Assembly: GCF_004682045.1 (NCBI RefSeq)
Contig: NZ_QUZT01000058.1
Coordinates: 1-45,202 of the forward strand
Direction: 5' to 3'
Length of the DNA stretch: 45,202 bases
Origin: Pseudomonas nabeulensis
Lineage (GTDB): Bacteria > Pseudomonadota > Gammaproteobacteria > Pseudomonadales > Pseudomonadaceae
The stretch's first letter is position 1; each line of letters begins with the position of its first letter. Under the pieces are notes generated by a model, which was not told the DNA's origin, made no database searches, and saw only the letters and a list, made by a program, of their open reading frames with translations. The translations under genes were made by a program, and so were the position numbers. This document shows positions 8,112-16,630 of the stretch, in pieces.

Positions 8112-9290
8112 ATGAAAACCCTACCGCCCGTGCACCGCATCGCCTTGCTCTTCAACGGCAGCAAAATCTACGACCGCGGCATCATCGCCGGCATCGGCAA
8201 TTACCTGAGCAGCACCCGTGCGTCCTGGGACTTGTTCCTCGAAGAGGATTTTCTGTGCCGTCTCAAGGGCATCGAGCGCTGGCAGGGCGACGGCATCATT
8301 GCCGACTTCGATGACCCGTTGATCGGCGAGGCGCTGGCGGGGAGCACGTTGCCAGTGGTGGCGGTGGGGGGCTCGTATGCCGATGGGCGGGCGTATCCGA
8401 AGGGCATTCCCTACGTGGCGACTGATAACCATGCCTTGATGAAGTTGGCCTATGAACACTTGATCGAGGCCGGCCTGACCCGCTTTGCCTGTTTCAGCCT
8501 GCCCGAAGCCCAGGCCAACCGCTGGGCCCAGGAGCGGGAAAAAGCCTTTCGCAGCTTGATGCAACGCGATGGTTTGCCGGTGGAGATCTATCGCGGGCTC
8601 GGCACCAGTGCGCCGTTGTGGGACAGCGCCGTGGAGCAGCAGATCGCCTGGCTGCAAAGCCTGCCCAAACCCATCGGCATCATCGCCGTCACCGACGCCC
8701 GCGCCAGGCAGCTATTGCAGGCCTGCCTGACCGCCGGGATTGCCGTGCCGGAAGAAGTCGCCTTGATCGGCATCGACAACGACCCACTGACCCGCACCCT
8801 CACACGGGTGCCGCTCAGCTCGGTGATCCAGGGCACGGAAACCATGGGCCGCACTGCCGCTGCACTGTTACACCAGATGCTTCACGGCAAACCCTGCACC
8901 GCCGAGCAGATCCTGGTGCCGCCGGAGGCGATCAATGTGCAGGCGTCCAGTCTGCATCAACCGTTGGGCAACCCCTACGTGATGCAGGCCTTGTTGTTTA
9001 TCCGCCAATACGCGTGCCAGGGCATCAAGACTGCCCAGGTGGCGGCTTATGTTGGGGTGTCGCGCTCATCGCTGGAATCGCACTTTCGCAAGGAGCGCGA
9101 TTGCAGCGTGCATGACGAGATCCTGCGCTTCAAACTCGCCAGCGCCGCCAAGGGCCTGCAAGGCAACCGCCTGGCGATTGCCGATATTGCCCAGCAGTGC
9201 GGGTTCAAGTCGGCGCAGTACCTGCACACGGTGTTTCGCCGCGAGTTTGGGTGTACGCCTCGGGAGTATCAGCAGGGGGTTTCGCTATAG
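8112..9290 (+). CDS. xylR: Xylose operon regulator XylR (AraC family)
   Basis: A 392-residue transcription activator, the same length as E. coli XylR. The N-terminal two thirds is a periplasmic-binding-protein-like sugar sensor (for example ALIGIDNDPLTRTLTRVPLSSV near residues 217-238). The last 100 residues are an AraC DNA-binding domain with two helix-turn-helix units, the second ending in QCGFKSAQYLHTVFRREFG. It should bind D-xylose and activate the xylA-xylFGH strand. The ATG has AGGA 8 bases upstream. It diverges from xylA and converges on dctA across a REPIN. Confidence 0.94.
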   Translation: MKTLPPVHRIALLFNGSKIYDRGIIAGIGNYLSSTRASWDLFLEEDFLCRLKGIERWQGDGIIADFDDPLIGEALAGSTLPVVAVGGSYADGRAYPKGIPYVATDNHALMKLAYEHLIEAGLTRFACFSLPEAQANRWAQEREKAFRSLMQRDGLPVEIYRGLGTSAPLWDSAVEQQIAWLQSLPKPIGIIAVTDARARQLLQACLTAGIAVPEEVALIGIDNDPLTRTLTRVPLSSVIQGTETMGRTAAALLHQMLHGKPCTAEQILVPPEAINVQASSLHQPLGNPYVMQALLFIRQYACQGIKTAQVAAYVGVSRSSLESHFRKERDCSVHDEILRFKLASAAKGLQGNRLAIADIAQQCGFKSAQYLHTVFRREFGCTPREYQQGVSL

Positions 9291-9303
9291 GTGTCGGTAT
9301 CTA

Positions 9304-9395
9304 CTGTGGGAGGGGGCTTGCCCCCGATAGCGGTGGGTCTGCTGGCAGGTGTGCTGACTGACAAGACGCTATCGGGAGCAAGCTCCCTCCCACAC
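9304..9395. repeat. REPIN-like palindrome, class I
   Basis: About 92 bp with the left arm GTGGGAGGGGGCTTGCCCCC and a right arm that is its near-complement (ATCGGGAGCAAGCTCCCTCC). It fills the gap between the convergent 3' ends of xylR and dctA and ends right at the dctA stop codon, so it may also act as a two-way terminator. Confidence 0.9.
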
Positions 9396-10712
9396 TCATG
9401 ATTTGCTCTCCTGGGCCACCAACGCCTTGCGCGACGCCTTCTCGTGTTTCATCGCCGCAATCTCACGCTCACACGCCGCCACGTCAAACGAGTTGTCCCA
9501 CTTGGCAATGGCCAGGGTGCCAATACCGTTGCCGATCAGGTTGGTGACCGCCCGCGCTTCATTGAGGAAGCGGTCGATACCCAGCAGCAAGACCAGCCCC
9601 ACCAACGGGATCGAGTGGATGGTGGTGAGTGTTGCTGCCAAGGTGACGAAACCTGCACCGGCCACGCCCGCCGAACCTTTGGAGGTCAGCAGGAACACCC
9701 CCAGCAGAATCATCTGGTCCATGAACGTCAGCGGCGTGTTGGTGGCCTGGGCGATAAAGATCGCCGCCATGGTCAGGTAGATGCACGTACCGTCCGCGTT
9801 AAAGGTGTAGCCGGTGGGCAGCACCATGCCGACCACGGACTTCTTGCAGCCCAGTTTTTCCAGTTTCACCATCATGCGCGGCAGCACCGCCTCGGTGGAG
9901 CAGGTGCCCAGGGTGATGAGGATTTCATCCTTGAAGTAACGCAAGAACACCATCAGCGGCATGCCCGACCAGCGCGCCACCGCGCCCAGCACCACCACGA
10001 TAAATATCAACGTGGTCACATACAGCGCCACCAGCAGTTGGCCGAGGGAGAGCAGGGTGCCGATCCCGTATTTACCGATGGTGAAGGCCATGCCCGCACC
10101 GGCGCCGAGGGGCGCGAGGCGCATCACCATGGCCACGATCTTGAACAGGCCTTGCAGGAACAGGTCGATGGTATTGATCAGCGGCTTGCTGGTTTCACCC
10201 ATTTGCACCAGGGCCACACCCATCAGCACCGACAGCAGGATGACTTGCAGCATCACGCCATTGGAAAACGCACCCAGGAAGGTGTGCGGGATGATATTCA
10301 GGAAAAAGTCGATGGTGCCGCCTTGCTCGCTCGCGGCCTGGCTGTACTTGCTGATGGCGCTGCCGTCCAGCGTGCCGGCGTTGATGTTCATGCCTTCACC
10401 GGGCTTGACCAGGTTGACCACGATCAGGCCGATCACCAGGGCGATGGTGGACAAGATCTCAAAGTACAGCAGGGCTTTGACGCCGATTCTGCCGACCTCC
10501 TTGATGCTGCCCATTTTGGCGATACCCACCACCACCGTGCCGAAAATGATCGGCGCCAGCAGCATCTTGATCAGCTTGATAAAACCATCGGCAAACGGCT
10601 GCAATTTGGCACCGAACTGCGGTTGCAGGTAGCCGATGGCGGCGCCGATCACGATGCCGATCAGCACTTGGACATACAGCTGGCTGTACCAGCGGGATTT
10701 GGAGTTTTCCAC
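9396..10712 (-). CDS. dctA: C4-dicarboxylate:cation symporter DctA
   Basis: A 438-residue inner-membrane symporter of the DAACS family (Sodium:dicarboxylate symporter, PF00375); E. coli DctA is 428 residues. Family signatures are VVGIAKMGSIKEVGRIG, the serine-rich-type re-entrant region, FNADGTCIYLTMAAIFIAQA and LLTSKGSAGVAGAGFVTLAATL. It starts with GTG, with GAGGTG 5 bases upstream. It lies downstream of tarD on the same strand, 82 bp away across a strong hairpin. The neighbourhood suggests D-tartrate, besides succinate, fumarate or malate, as a substrate. A second dctA elsewhere in the genome is likely but cannot be seen here. Confidence 0.92.
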   Translation of the reverse strand: MENSKSRWYSQLYVQVLIGIVIGAAIGYLQPQFGAKLQPFADGFIKLIKMLLAPIIFGTVVVGIAKMGSIKEVGRIGVKALLYFEILSTIALVIGLIVVNLVKPGEGMNINAGTLDGSAISKYSQAASEQGGTIDFFLNIIPHTFLGAFSNGVMLQVILLSVLMGVALVQMGETSKPLINTIDLFLQGLFKIVAMVMRLAPLGAGAGMAFTIGKYGIGTLLSLGQLLVALYVTTLIFIVVVLGAVARWSGMPLMVFLRYFKDEILITLGTCSTEAVLPRMMVKLEKLGCKKSVVGMVLPTGYTFNADGTCIYLTMAAIFIAQATNTPLTFMDQMILLGVFLLTSKGSAGVAGAGFVTLAATLTTIHSIPLVGLVLLLGIDRFLNEARAVTNLIGNGIGTLAIAKWDNSFDVAACEREIAAMKHEKASRKALVAQESKS

Positions 10713-10754
10713 GGGAGCACCTCATTTTATTGTTGTGATGGTGTGTGTGGTTAA

Positions 10755-10785
10755 GCCCGGGCCTCTGTTGCCAGGAGGCCCGGGC
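10755..10785 (-). terminator. Hairpin between tarD and dctA
   Basis: An 11-bp perfect stem (GCCCGGGCCTC and complement) has a 9-base loop and begins 10 bases after the tarD stop. It has only a weak T-rich tail (CTTAACC) on the minus strand, so it may attenuate rather than fully end transcription into dctA. Confidence 0.55.
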
Positions 10786-10794
10786 CTGTGATCA

Positions 10795-11964
10795 TCAGCC
10801 TTCGCCCAGCTCACGCATCACGGCGTACAGCGCGGACTTGGCTTCAAAGCCGACGCCTGGAATATCCGGCAGGCCGACATAGCCGTTCTCGACGCGAATA
10901 CCGTCGGCAAAACCGCCGAATGGCTGGAACACGTCCGGGTACGACTCGTTGCCGCCCAGGTGCAGGCCGGCGGCGATGTTCAGCGACATCTGGTGACCAC
11001 CATGGGGCACCACGCGGCGCGACGACCAGCCCATGTCTTCCATGACCGTGAGGGTGCGCATGTACTCCACCAGGCCATAGGACAGGGCGCAGTCGAACTG
11101 CACAAAGTCGCGGTCCGGGCGCATGCCGCCGTGGCGCAACAGGTTGCGCGCGTCCTGGTGGGAGAACAGGTTTTCGCCGGTGGCCATCGGCAGGTCATAG
11201 TGGTTGGCCAGTTCGGCTTGCAATGCGTAGTCGAGCGGGTCGCCGGCCTCTTCGTACCAGAACAGGTTGTACGGCTTGAGGGCTTCGGCATAGGCAATGG
11301 CGGTGGCCTGGTCGAAGCGACCGTTGGCATCCACCGCCAGGCGGCGACCGTCGCCCACCACCTTGATCACCGATTCGATACGGCGGATATCGTCCGCCAG
11401 CGGTGCGGCACCGATCTTCATCTTGACCACGTCATAGCCGCGATCCAGGTAGCCGCGCATTTCGTCTTGCAGCTTGGCGTCGTCCTTGCCTGGGTAGTAG
11501 TAACCGCCGGCGGCGTAGACCCAGACTTTGTCGTCGGCCACGCCGTTGCGATAACGGTCCGCCAGCAGGCGGTACAGCGGCTTGCCTTCGATCTTGGCCA
11601 CCGCGTCCCACACCGCCATGTCGATAGTGCCCACGGCCACTGAACGCTCACCGTGGCCGCCGGGTTTTTCGTTGGTCATCAGGGTTTTCCAGATGGCAAA
11701 CGGGTCGAGGTTGTCGTGCTCCTTGTCCAGCAGGGATTCAGGGTCGGCTTCGGTGATACGTGCCAGGAAACGGTCGCGCATCAGTGCGCCTTGGCCGTAG
11801 CGGCCGTTGGAGTTAAAACCGTAGCCGATCACCGGTTTGCCGTCGCGAATCACATCCGTGACAACGGCGACCACCGAGCAGGTCATTTTCGAGAAATCGA
11901 TATAGGCATTGGCAATGGGCGAGGCGATGGAAACGGTTTTTTCGCGGATGTCTACGATACGCAT
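10795..11964 (-). CDS. tarD: D(-)-tartrate dehydratase (enolase superfamily)
   Basis: A 389-residue enolase-superfamily enzyme expected to dehydrate D-tartrate to oxaloacetate. The barrel holds the KxK pair Lys181/Lys183 (VVKMKIG), metal ligands Asp212 (VDANGR), Glu238 or Glu239 (WYEEAGDP) and Glu264 (TGEN), and the general acid/base His321 (VVPHGGHQ). From memory these sit one residue before the Bradyrhizobium TarD residues K182, K184, D213, E239, E265 and H322, and the lengths match. The start at MRIVDIREK is chosen because the open frame upstream runs into the divergent LysR gene. Located before dctA and opposite a LysR gene, it completes an uptake-plus-conversion module feeding the TCA cycle. 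Confidence 0.93.
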   Translation of the reverse strand: MRIVDIREKTVSIASPIANAYIDFSKMTCSVVAVVTDVIRDGKPVIGYGFNSNGRYGQGALMRDRFLARITEADPESLLDKEHDNLDPFAIWKTLMTNEKPGGHGERSVAVGTIDMAVWDAVAKIEGKPLYRLLADRYRNGVADDKVWVYAAGGYYYPGKDDAKLQDEMRGYLDRGYDVVKMKIGAAPLADDIRRIESVIKVVGDGRRLAVDANGRFDQATAIAYAEALKPYNLFWYEEAGDPLDYALQAELANHYDLPMATGENLFSHQDARNLLRHGGMRPDRDFVQFDCALSYGLVEYMRTLTVMEDMGWSSRRVVPHGGHQMSLNIAAGLHLGGNESYPDVFQPFGGFADGIRVENGYVGLPDIPGVGFEAKSALYAVMRELGEG

Positions 11965-12063
11965 GACGGGTTCCTCTTGTTGTAGGTGGCCCCACGTTAG
12001 GCGTTGCGAGGGCACCCGCCCAATGCTATTAATGCCGCGCCCTATGCACAGGAGGCATGGCCC

Positions 12064-12933
12064 TTGGAATTGGTTTGGCTTGAAGATTTTTCCGCCCTGG
12101 CCGAGTACGGCAGTTTCGTACGGGCCGCCGAAGCGCGGCATGTGACGCAACCGGCGTTCAGCCGCCGCGTGCGCTCCCTGGAGCATTGGATGGGCGTCGA
12201 GCTGTTCGTGCGCACCCCGCAAGGCGCCACGCTGACCGAGGCGGGCCGGCAGATTCTGCCGGGTGCCCAGGAGGCCGCGCGGCGCTTGTATCGCCTGCGC
12301 AACGAGGCCCAGGAAGTCGCCGGGATGGCCGCCAAGACTCTGAATTTTGCCGCTACCCACTCGTTGTCATTCACCTTCTTTCCGCGCTGGTTGCGCAATG
12401 CGGAGAAGGGCGCGCCCATCGAGGCGGTGCAACTGCATTCGGACAGCATGGTGGTGTGCGAACAGATGCTGATCCACGGGCAGGTGCAATTCCTGCTGTG
12501 CCATCGTCATCCGGATGTACCGCCGTTGCTGGCGCCGGATCAGTTCATCAGCAAGAAGGTGGGTGAGGATGTGCTGGTGCCATTGGCCAGCCCCTCGGCC
12601 AACGTCGACACCTCTCCAGCGGCATTGCCGTATCTGGCCTACACCCATGAGTCGGGCCTGGGGCGTATCGTCGGTCATCGCCTGCGCGGCAAGGAAGACT
12701 ACCTGCACCTCAAGCCCTTGTTCAGCAGCCATCTGGCGGCGGTGTTGATGTCCATGGCCCTGGAAAGCAAAGGCGTGGCCTGGCTGCCCAAGAGCCTGAC
12801 CGAGCAGGAAGTGACCGACGGCCGCCTGGTACGGGCGCTCGATGAGAGCTGGGATATCCCCTTGGAAATCCACCTCACGCGGCCCTCGGCGCCCATCAGT
12901 TCTTCGGCGCAAGTGTTCTGGGACACGCTGTAA
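12064..12933 (+). CDS. LysR-family regulator, probable regulator of tarD-dctA
   Basis: A 289-residue LysR transcription factor. The N-terminal winged helix-turn-helix covers about residues 1-60 (LAEYGSFVRAAEARHVTQPA, FSRRVRSLEHWMG). The rest is the substrate-binding domain with LNFAATHSLSFTFFPRWL. The start is a TTG codon: AGGAGG at 12050-12055 stands 8 bases ahead, and LEDFSALAEYGSF then begins where LysR proteins usually start. The ATG at 12057 is out of frame. It diverges from tarD over 99 bp, the standard LysR layout, so it likely senses tartrate or a related acid and activates tarD-dctA. Confidence 0.88.
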   Translation: MELVWLEDFSALAEYGSFVRAAEARHVTQPAFSRRVRSLEHWMGVELFVRTPQGATLTEAGRQILPGAQEAARRLYRLRNEAQEVAGMAAKTLNFAATHSLSFTFFPRWLRNAEKGAPIEAVQLHSDSMVVCEQMLIHGQVQFLLCHRHPDVPPLLAPDQFISKKVGEDVLVPLASPSANVDTSPAALPYLAYTHESGLGRIVGHRLRGKEDYLHLKPLFSSHLAAVLMSMALESKGVAWLPKSLTEQEVTDGRLVRALDESWDIPLEIHLTRPSAPISSSAQVFWDTL

Positions 12934-13006
12934 GGCGCATTCGCCGCTGGACTTGCACCGCAGAGTCTAGGGAGAATGGTTTTTTGTGGCGTAAATGGAA
13001 GCTCCC

Positions 13007-13984
13007 ATGACCGACAGTGCCCAGCGTGCCGCCAGCGACATCGACCTGATGACCGAAGTGGCCATGCTTTATTACCTCGACAACATCACGCAGGAAGCCA
13101 TTGCCAAGCGCTTCGACCTGTCCCGGGTCAAGGTCAGCCGCTTGCTCAAGCGCGCCCGTGATGAAGGGGTGGTGGAGGTTCGGGTGTTGCAGCATCCGGC
13201 CTTGAACACTGAGCTGGAGCAGGCGTTGGTGGCGCGCTTCCAGTTGGATCGGGCACTGATCGCGGTGGACCACGGCGACCCCGACACCCAGCGCTCGGCC
13301 GTGGCCAGCCTGGTCGCCAACTACCTGAACAAGACCCTCAGCGACGGCATGATCGTCGCCGTGGGCATGGGCCGCAACGTCGGCGCGGTGGCCGATAATG
13401 TGTTCCTGCCGGTGACGCGCAACTGCACCTTTGTGTGCGCGATTGGCGGCTCGCTCAAGGCCGGCGAATACATGAACCCCGACCATATCTGCCGGCGCCT
13501 GGCGTTGCGCTTCGGCGCCGAGAGCGAAACGTTGTACGCCCCGGCCCTGGTGGCCAACCCGGAACTGCGCAGTGTGCTGATCAACAACGACACCGTGCGC
13601 TCCACCCTCGACCGTGCGCGCCGCGCCGATATCGCCCTGATCGGCATCGGCGACATGAGCGAGAACAGCAACATGGTGCGCATGGGCTGGTTCTCACCCC
13701 AGGAAATCGCCCAGGCCCGGGTGTCCGGCACCGTCGGCGACATGATGGGCTACGACTTTATCGACATCCACGGCCAACCGGCGATCAACGCCATGCAGGG
13801 CAGGGTGATCGGCTTGACGGTGCAAGAGCTGGTGCGTATTCCGGACGTGGTGGCGATTGCCAGCGAAAACACCAAGGCCGCAGCCACCCTTGGCGCGTTG
13901 CGTTCTGGGGTGATCAATACGTTGGCGACGACTGTGTCGAATGCCTACACGATCCTCGCGCTGGATGATGCGACACGGCGGTAG
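13007..13984 (+). CDS. SorC/DeoR-family sugar-binding transcriptional regulator
   Basis: A 325-residue regulator with an N-terminal helix-turn-helix (residues about 20-55, ITQEAIAKRFDLSRVKVSRL) followed by a sugar-phosphate-binding domain (PF04198) with VAVGMGRNVGAVADNVF and ALIGIGDMSENSNM. SorC-family proteins sense phosphorylated sugars; EryD of the Brucella erythritol operon is of this family. The ATG at 13007 is chosen because GGAAG lies 5 bases upstream; an in-frame ATG at 12995 would add four residues. It converges on the dhaL end of the C4-sugar operon across a REPIN and is the only regulator in that module. It is therefore the best candidate to bind the TGATCAT sites at 19.1-19.3 kb. 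Confidence 0.87.
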   Translation: MTDSAQRAASDIDLMTEVAMLYYLDNITQEAIAKRFDLSRVKVSRLLKRARDEGVVEVRVLQHPALNTELEQALVARFQLDRALIAVDHGDPDTQRSAVASLVANYLNKTLSDGMIVAVGMGRNVGAVADNVFLPVTRNCTFVCAIGGSLKAGEYMNPDHICRRLALRFGAESETLYAPALVANPELRSVLINNDTVRSTLDRARRADIALIGIGDMSENSNMVRMGWFSPQEIAQARVSGTVGDMMGYDFIDIHGQPAINAMQGRVIGLTVQELVRIPDVVAIASENTKAAATLGALRSGVINTLATTVSNAYTILALDDATRR

Positions 13985-14041
13985 GTCTACAGATGGGGGG
14001 AGGGGCGGTGTGCTTGGTTTTCGAGCCAGGCACAGAGCTAA

Positions 14042-14133
14042 ATGTGGGAGGGGGCTTGCCCCCGATAAGGGTGTGTCAGCCAATAAATCTGTTGCTGATA
14101 CACCGCTATCGGGGGCAAGCCCCCTCCCACATT
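14042..14133. repeat. REPIN-like palindrome, class I
   Basis: About 92 bp with near-perfect inverted arms (ATGTGGGAGGGGGCTTGCCC and complement). It lies between the convergent 3' ends of the SorC regulator and dhaL. Confidence 0.9.
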
Positions 14134-14168
14134 TGATCTCATGCATCAGGTCGAGGGCGGTGTGTCCG

Positions 14169-14816
14169 TTAGGCCACCAAGCGCGCTTCGACCGATTCGG
14201 CGAGGTTGGTGAGGATCAGGCAGCACGACACCGCACCAGCATCCAGCACACCAAGAGAGCGTTCCCCCAGACGACTGGCGCGACCAATCCTGGCCACCAG
14301 ATCTCGGGTGGAATCACGGCCCTGGGACGCTGCGCTTTTCATCTGGTTCAGGGCATCACGGAACGACGCGCCACTGGCTTGCGCGCGTTCAAACGCTTCC
14401 ACCGCCGGAATCAGCGTATCCATCAAACACTTGTCGCCCACCCCCGCATCACTGATGTCCTGCAATGAAGTCAGGCCTCCCCGCAGCAGTTTGGCGAAGG
14501 TCGCCGCATCGATGCTATCGCGGCCACGCACCTCGTCGGCCATGCCGATAAACAGGCTGCCGTAGAGCGGCCCCATGGAGCCGCCGATGCCTTCCATCAG
14601 CGCCAGGGTCAGTTCGTCCAGCGCTTCGGCCAAGGAGAGTTCACGACCTTCCAGGGTCTTGCCACAACGGGAAAAGCCCTTGGCCATGTTGATGCCGTGG
14701 TCGCCGTCGCCGATGGCGCCGTCTACTTCGCTGAGGTATTCGCGATTGGCAACGATGATCGACACCAGGTTGGTAACGATAGCGCTGCCGGTATTGCTGG
14801 GGAAATGCTCGCTCAT
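14169..14816 (-). CDS. dhaL: Dihydroxyacetone/erythrulose kinase, nucleotide-binding subunit DhaL
   Basis: A 215-residue DhaL (DAK2) subunit that holds the Mg-nucleotide. The metal ligands are Asp32, Asp37 and Asp39 in VDGAIGDGDHG, matching Asp30, Asp35 and Asp37 of E. coli DhaL. GSMGPLYGSLF forms the lid-proximal helix region. No PTS protein DhaM is nearby, so ATP-driven phosphorylation is more likely than PEP-driven. It starts 3 bp after the dhaK stop. With the SDR dehydrogenase, RpiB and a sugar ABC transporter around it, the substrate is more likely a C4 ketose (D- or L-erythrulose) than dihydroxyacetone; this is inference from context. Confidence 0.9.
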   Translation of the reverse strand: MSEHFPSNTGSAIVTNLVSIIVANREYLSEVDGAIGDGDHGINMAKGFSRCGKTLEGRELSLAEALDELTLALMEGIGGSMGPLYGSLFIGMADEVRGRDSIDAATFAKLLRGGLTSLQDISDAGVGDKCLMDTLIPAVEAFERAQASGASFRDALNQMKSAASQGRDSTRDLVARIGRASRLGERSLGVLDAGAVSCCLILTNLAESVEARLVA

Positions 14817-14819
14817 GGG

Positions 14820-15821
14820 CTACTCCGCCTGGGTCATGCCGATGGACCGGCAGGGTTGGTCGATCAGGTTGCTCAGTTCGGCATCGAGGCCGAGCAGGGT
14901 CAGGGTCACGCCCATCATTTCCAGCGAAGTGAAGTAGTTGCCCACGTAGCAACGATGAACCCGCAGGCCCTTGGCGCGCAGTTGTTGCTCGACCTCGGCG
15001 TAGAAAATATACAGCTCCATCACCGGCGTGGCGCCCAGGCCCGACACCAGCACCACCACGCTCTGGTCCTGGTTGAAGTCGCGGTCGGCCAAGATGGGCG
15101 CGAGCATGCGCTCGGCCATGGCCGCGGCCGACTCCACCGGCACTACTTCGATGCCCGGCTCGCCATGGTGGCCGATGCCCAGTTCCATCAGCCCATCGGC
15201 AATCTGGAAGTTCGGCTTGCCCACCGCCGGGATGGTGCAGGGCGTGAGGCCCACGCCGATGGAGCGGCAGTGGTCCACGGCTTTCTGTGCCACGCGGATG
15301 ACGCCGTCGAGGTCGTAGCCTTGGGCAGCAGCGGCACCGCCGATCTTCCACATGAAGATCTCGCCGGCCACGCCGCGACGCTTGGCGATATCGGCGGGCG
15401 GGGCGGAAGCCACGTCGTCGTTGGCCACCACCGTGCGGATCTGAAGGTCTTTGCTGGCGGCCATTTTCATCGCCAGCTTCACGTTCATATTGTCGCCGGC
15501 GTAGTTGCCGTACAGACACGCCACGCCCGCGCCCTGGTCGGCGGCGCGGAATGCATCGAAGAAACTTTTGGCGGTGGGCGAGGAGAAGATTTCACCGACC
15601 GCCACCGCGTCTACCAGCCCCGGGCCGACATAACCGAGAAACGCCGGCTCATGCCCCGAGCCGCCACCGGTCACGATGCCGACCCGTCCGGCGGGTGAGG
15701 TTTTAGCCTTGCGAATGACCCGTGGGTTGCTTTCGTACTGCACCAGTTCCGGGTGCGCCAGGAGGATGCCCGCGAGCATGTCCTCGACCACCAGGTCTGG
15801 ATCATTGATGACTCGATTCAT
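14820..15821 (-). CDS. dhaK: Dihydroxyacetone/erythrulose kinase, substrate-binding subunit DhaK
   Basis: A 333-residue DhaK (DAK1) subunit that binds a short ketose covalently as a hemiaminal. The binding His is His218 in GIGHHGEPG, the same number as in E. coli DhaK. The sugar-contacting VTGGGSGHEPAFLGYVG sequence near residues 50-66 and NYAGDNMNVKLA are intact. It lies 36 bp after the SDR gene and 3 bp before dhaL, in one operon. DhaK-type kinases also serve as D- or L-erythrulose kinases in the Mycobacterium smegmatis tetritol pathways, which the neighbours here resemble. Confidence 0.92.
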   Translation of the reverse strand: MNRVINDPDLVVEDMLAGILLAHPELVQYESNPRVIRKAKTSPAGRVGIVTGGGSGHEPAFLGYVGPGLVDAVAVGEIFSSPTAKSFFDAFRAADQGAGVACLYGNYAGDNMNVKLAMKMAASKDLQIRTVVANDDVASAPPADIAKRRGVAGEIFMWKIGGAAAAQGYDLDGVIRVAQKAVDHCRSIGVGLTPCTIPAVGKPNFQIADGLMELGIGHHGEPGIEVVPVESAAAMAERMLAPILADRDFNQDQSVVVLVSGLGATPVMELYIFYAEVEQQLRAKGLRVHRCYVGNYFTSLEMMGVTLTLLGLDAELSNLIDQPCRSIGMTQAE

Positions 15822-15857
15822 AGGGTGTGTCCTTGTTCTTATTCGTCTGGAATCGGA

Positions 15858-16616
15858 TTACTGAATGCTGTAGCCGCCGTCGATCACCACGTTTTCGCCG
15901 GTGATCATCTTGGCCGCGTCGCTGACCAAATACAGCACCAGCCCGGCGATTTCTTCTGGCTGCGCGAAGCGGCCCACCGGGATCTGCAACTTGGCCCGTT
16001 CCCCCAGCTCACCGGCCCAGGCTTTCTTGCCCAGGGCGGTTTCGACGATGGTCGGCGATACGGCGTTGACGTTGATGCCATGGGGTGCCCATTCCATCGC
16101 CAATACCTTGGTCATGCCCACCACCGCCGCCTTGCTGGCGCAGTAGGCCACATGCCGGTCCAGGCCGATTACCGCGGCTTGGGAGGCAAGGTTGACGATG
16201 CGCCCGCCACCGCGCTCGATCATGTGTCGAGCGCAGGCCTGGGCCACGAAAAAACTGGCCTTGAGGTTGATGTCCAGGGTGGTGTCCCAGGCGCTTTCGC
16301 TGACGTCCAGCGCCTTGTCCAGCAGCGCGACACCGGCGCTGTTGACCAGGTAATCAATGCGCCCAAGCCCGGCGACGGCTTGATCCACTGCAAGCTGTAC
16401 CGATTCCAGCTGGCGCAAGTCGGCGACCAGCCCTAAATGACCGCTGCCAAGGCTGGCCGCCACGTCGACCACCGACGGATCACGATCCAGCAAGGCGACC
16501 CTGGCGCCACGCTCCACCAACAAATTGGCACAGGCCAGGCCGATACCGGCGGCGCCCCCGGTGATCACGGCGCAACGGCCGGTGAGGTCGAACGCCTGGT
16601 TCCAGAAATTGGACAT
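15858..16616 (-). CDS. SDR-family dehydrogenase, probable tetritol (threitol/erythritol) dehydrogenase
   Basis: A 252-residue classical short-chain dehydrogenase. It has the NAD(P)-binding TGGAAGIGLA motif (residues about 17-26), NSAG (about 88-91), a catalytic Ser in NLASQAAV, and YCASK with catalytic Tyr and Lys. The Asp in LLDRD after beta-2 suggests NAD preference. The start at MSNFWNQ has GGAG 8 bases upstream; the ORF could extend three residues further. It sits between the ABC permease (14 bp away) and dhaK. From context it should oxidise a C4 polyol to erythrulose, as D-threitol dehydrogenase does. Other polyols remain possible. Confidence 0.85.
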   Translation of the reverse strand: MSNFWNQAFDLTGRCAVITGGAAGIGLACANLLVERGARVALLDRDPSVVDVAASLGSGHLGLVADLRQLESVQLAVDQAVAGLGRIDYLVNSAGVALLDKALDVSESAWDTTLDINLKASFFVAQACARHMIERGGGRIVNLASQAAVIGLDRHVAYCASKAAVVGMTKVLAMEWAPHGINVNAVSPTIVETALGKKAWAGELGERAKLQIPVGRFAQPEEIAGLVLYLVSDAAKMITGENVVIDGGYSIQ

Positions 16617-16630
16617 TGCACACACTCCAC

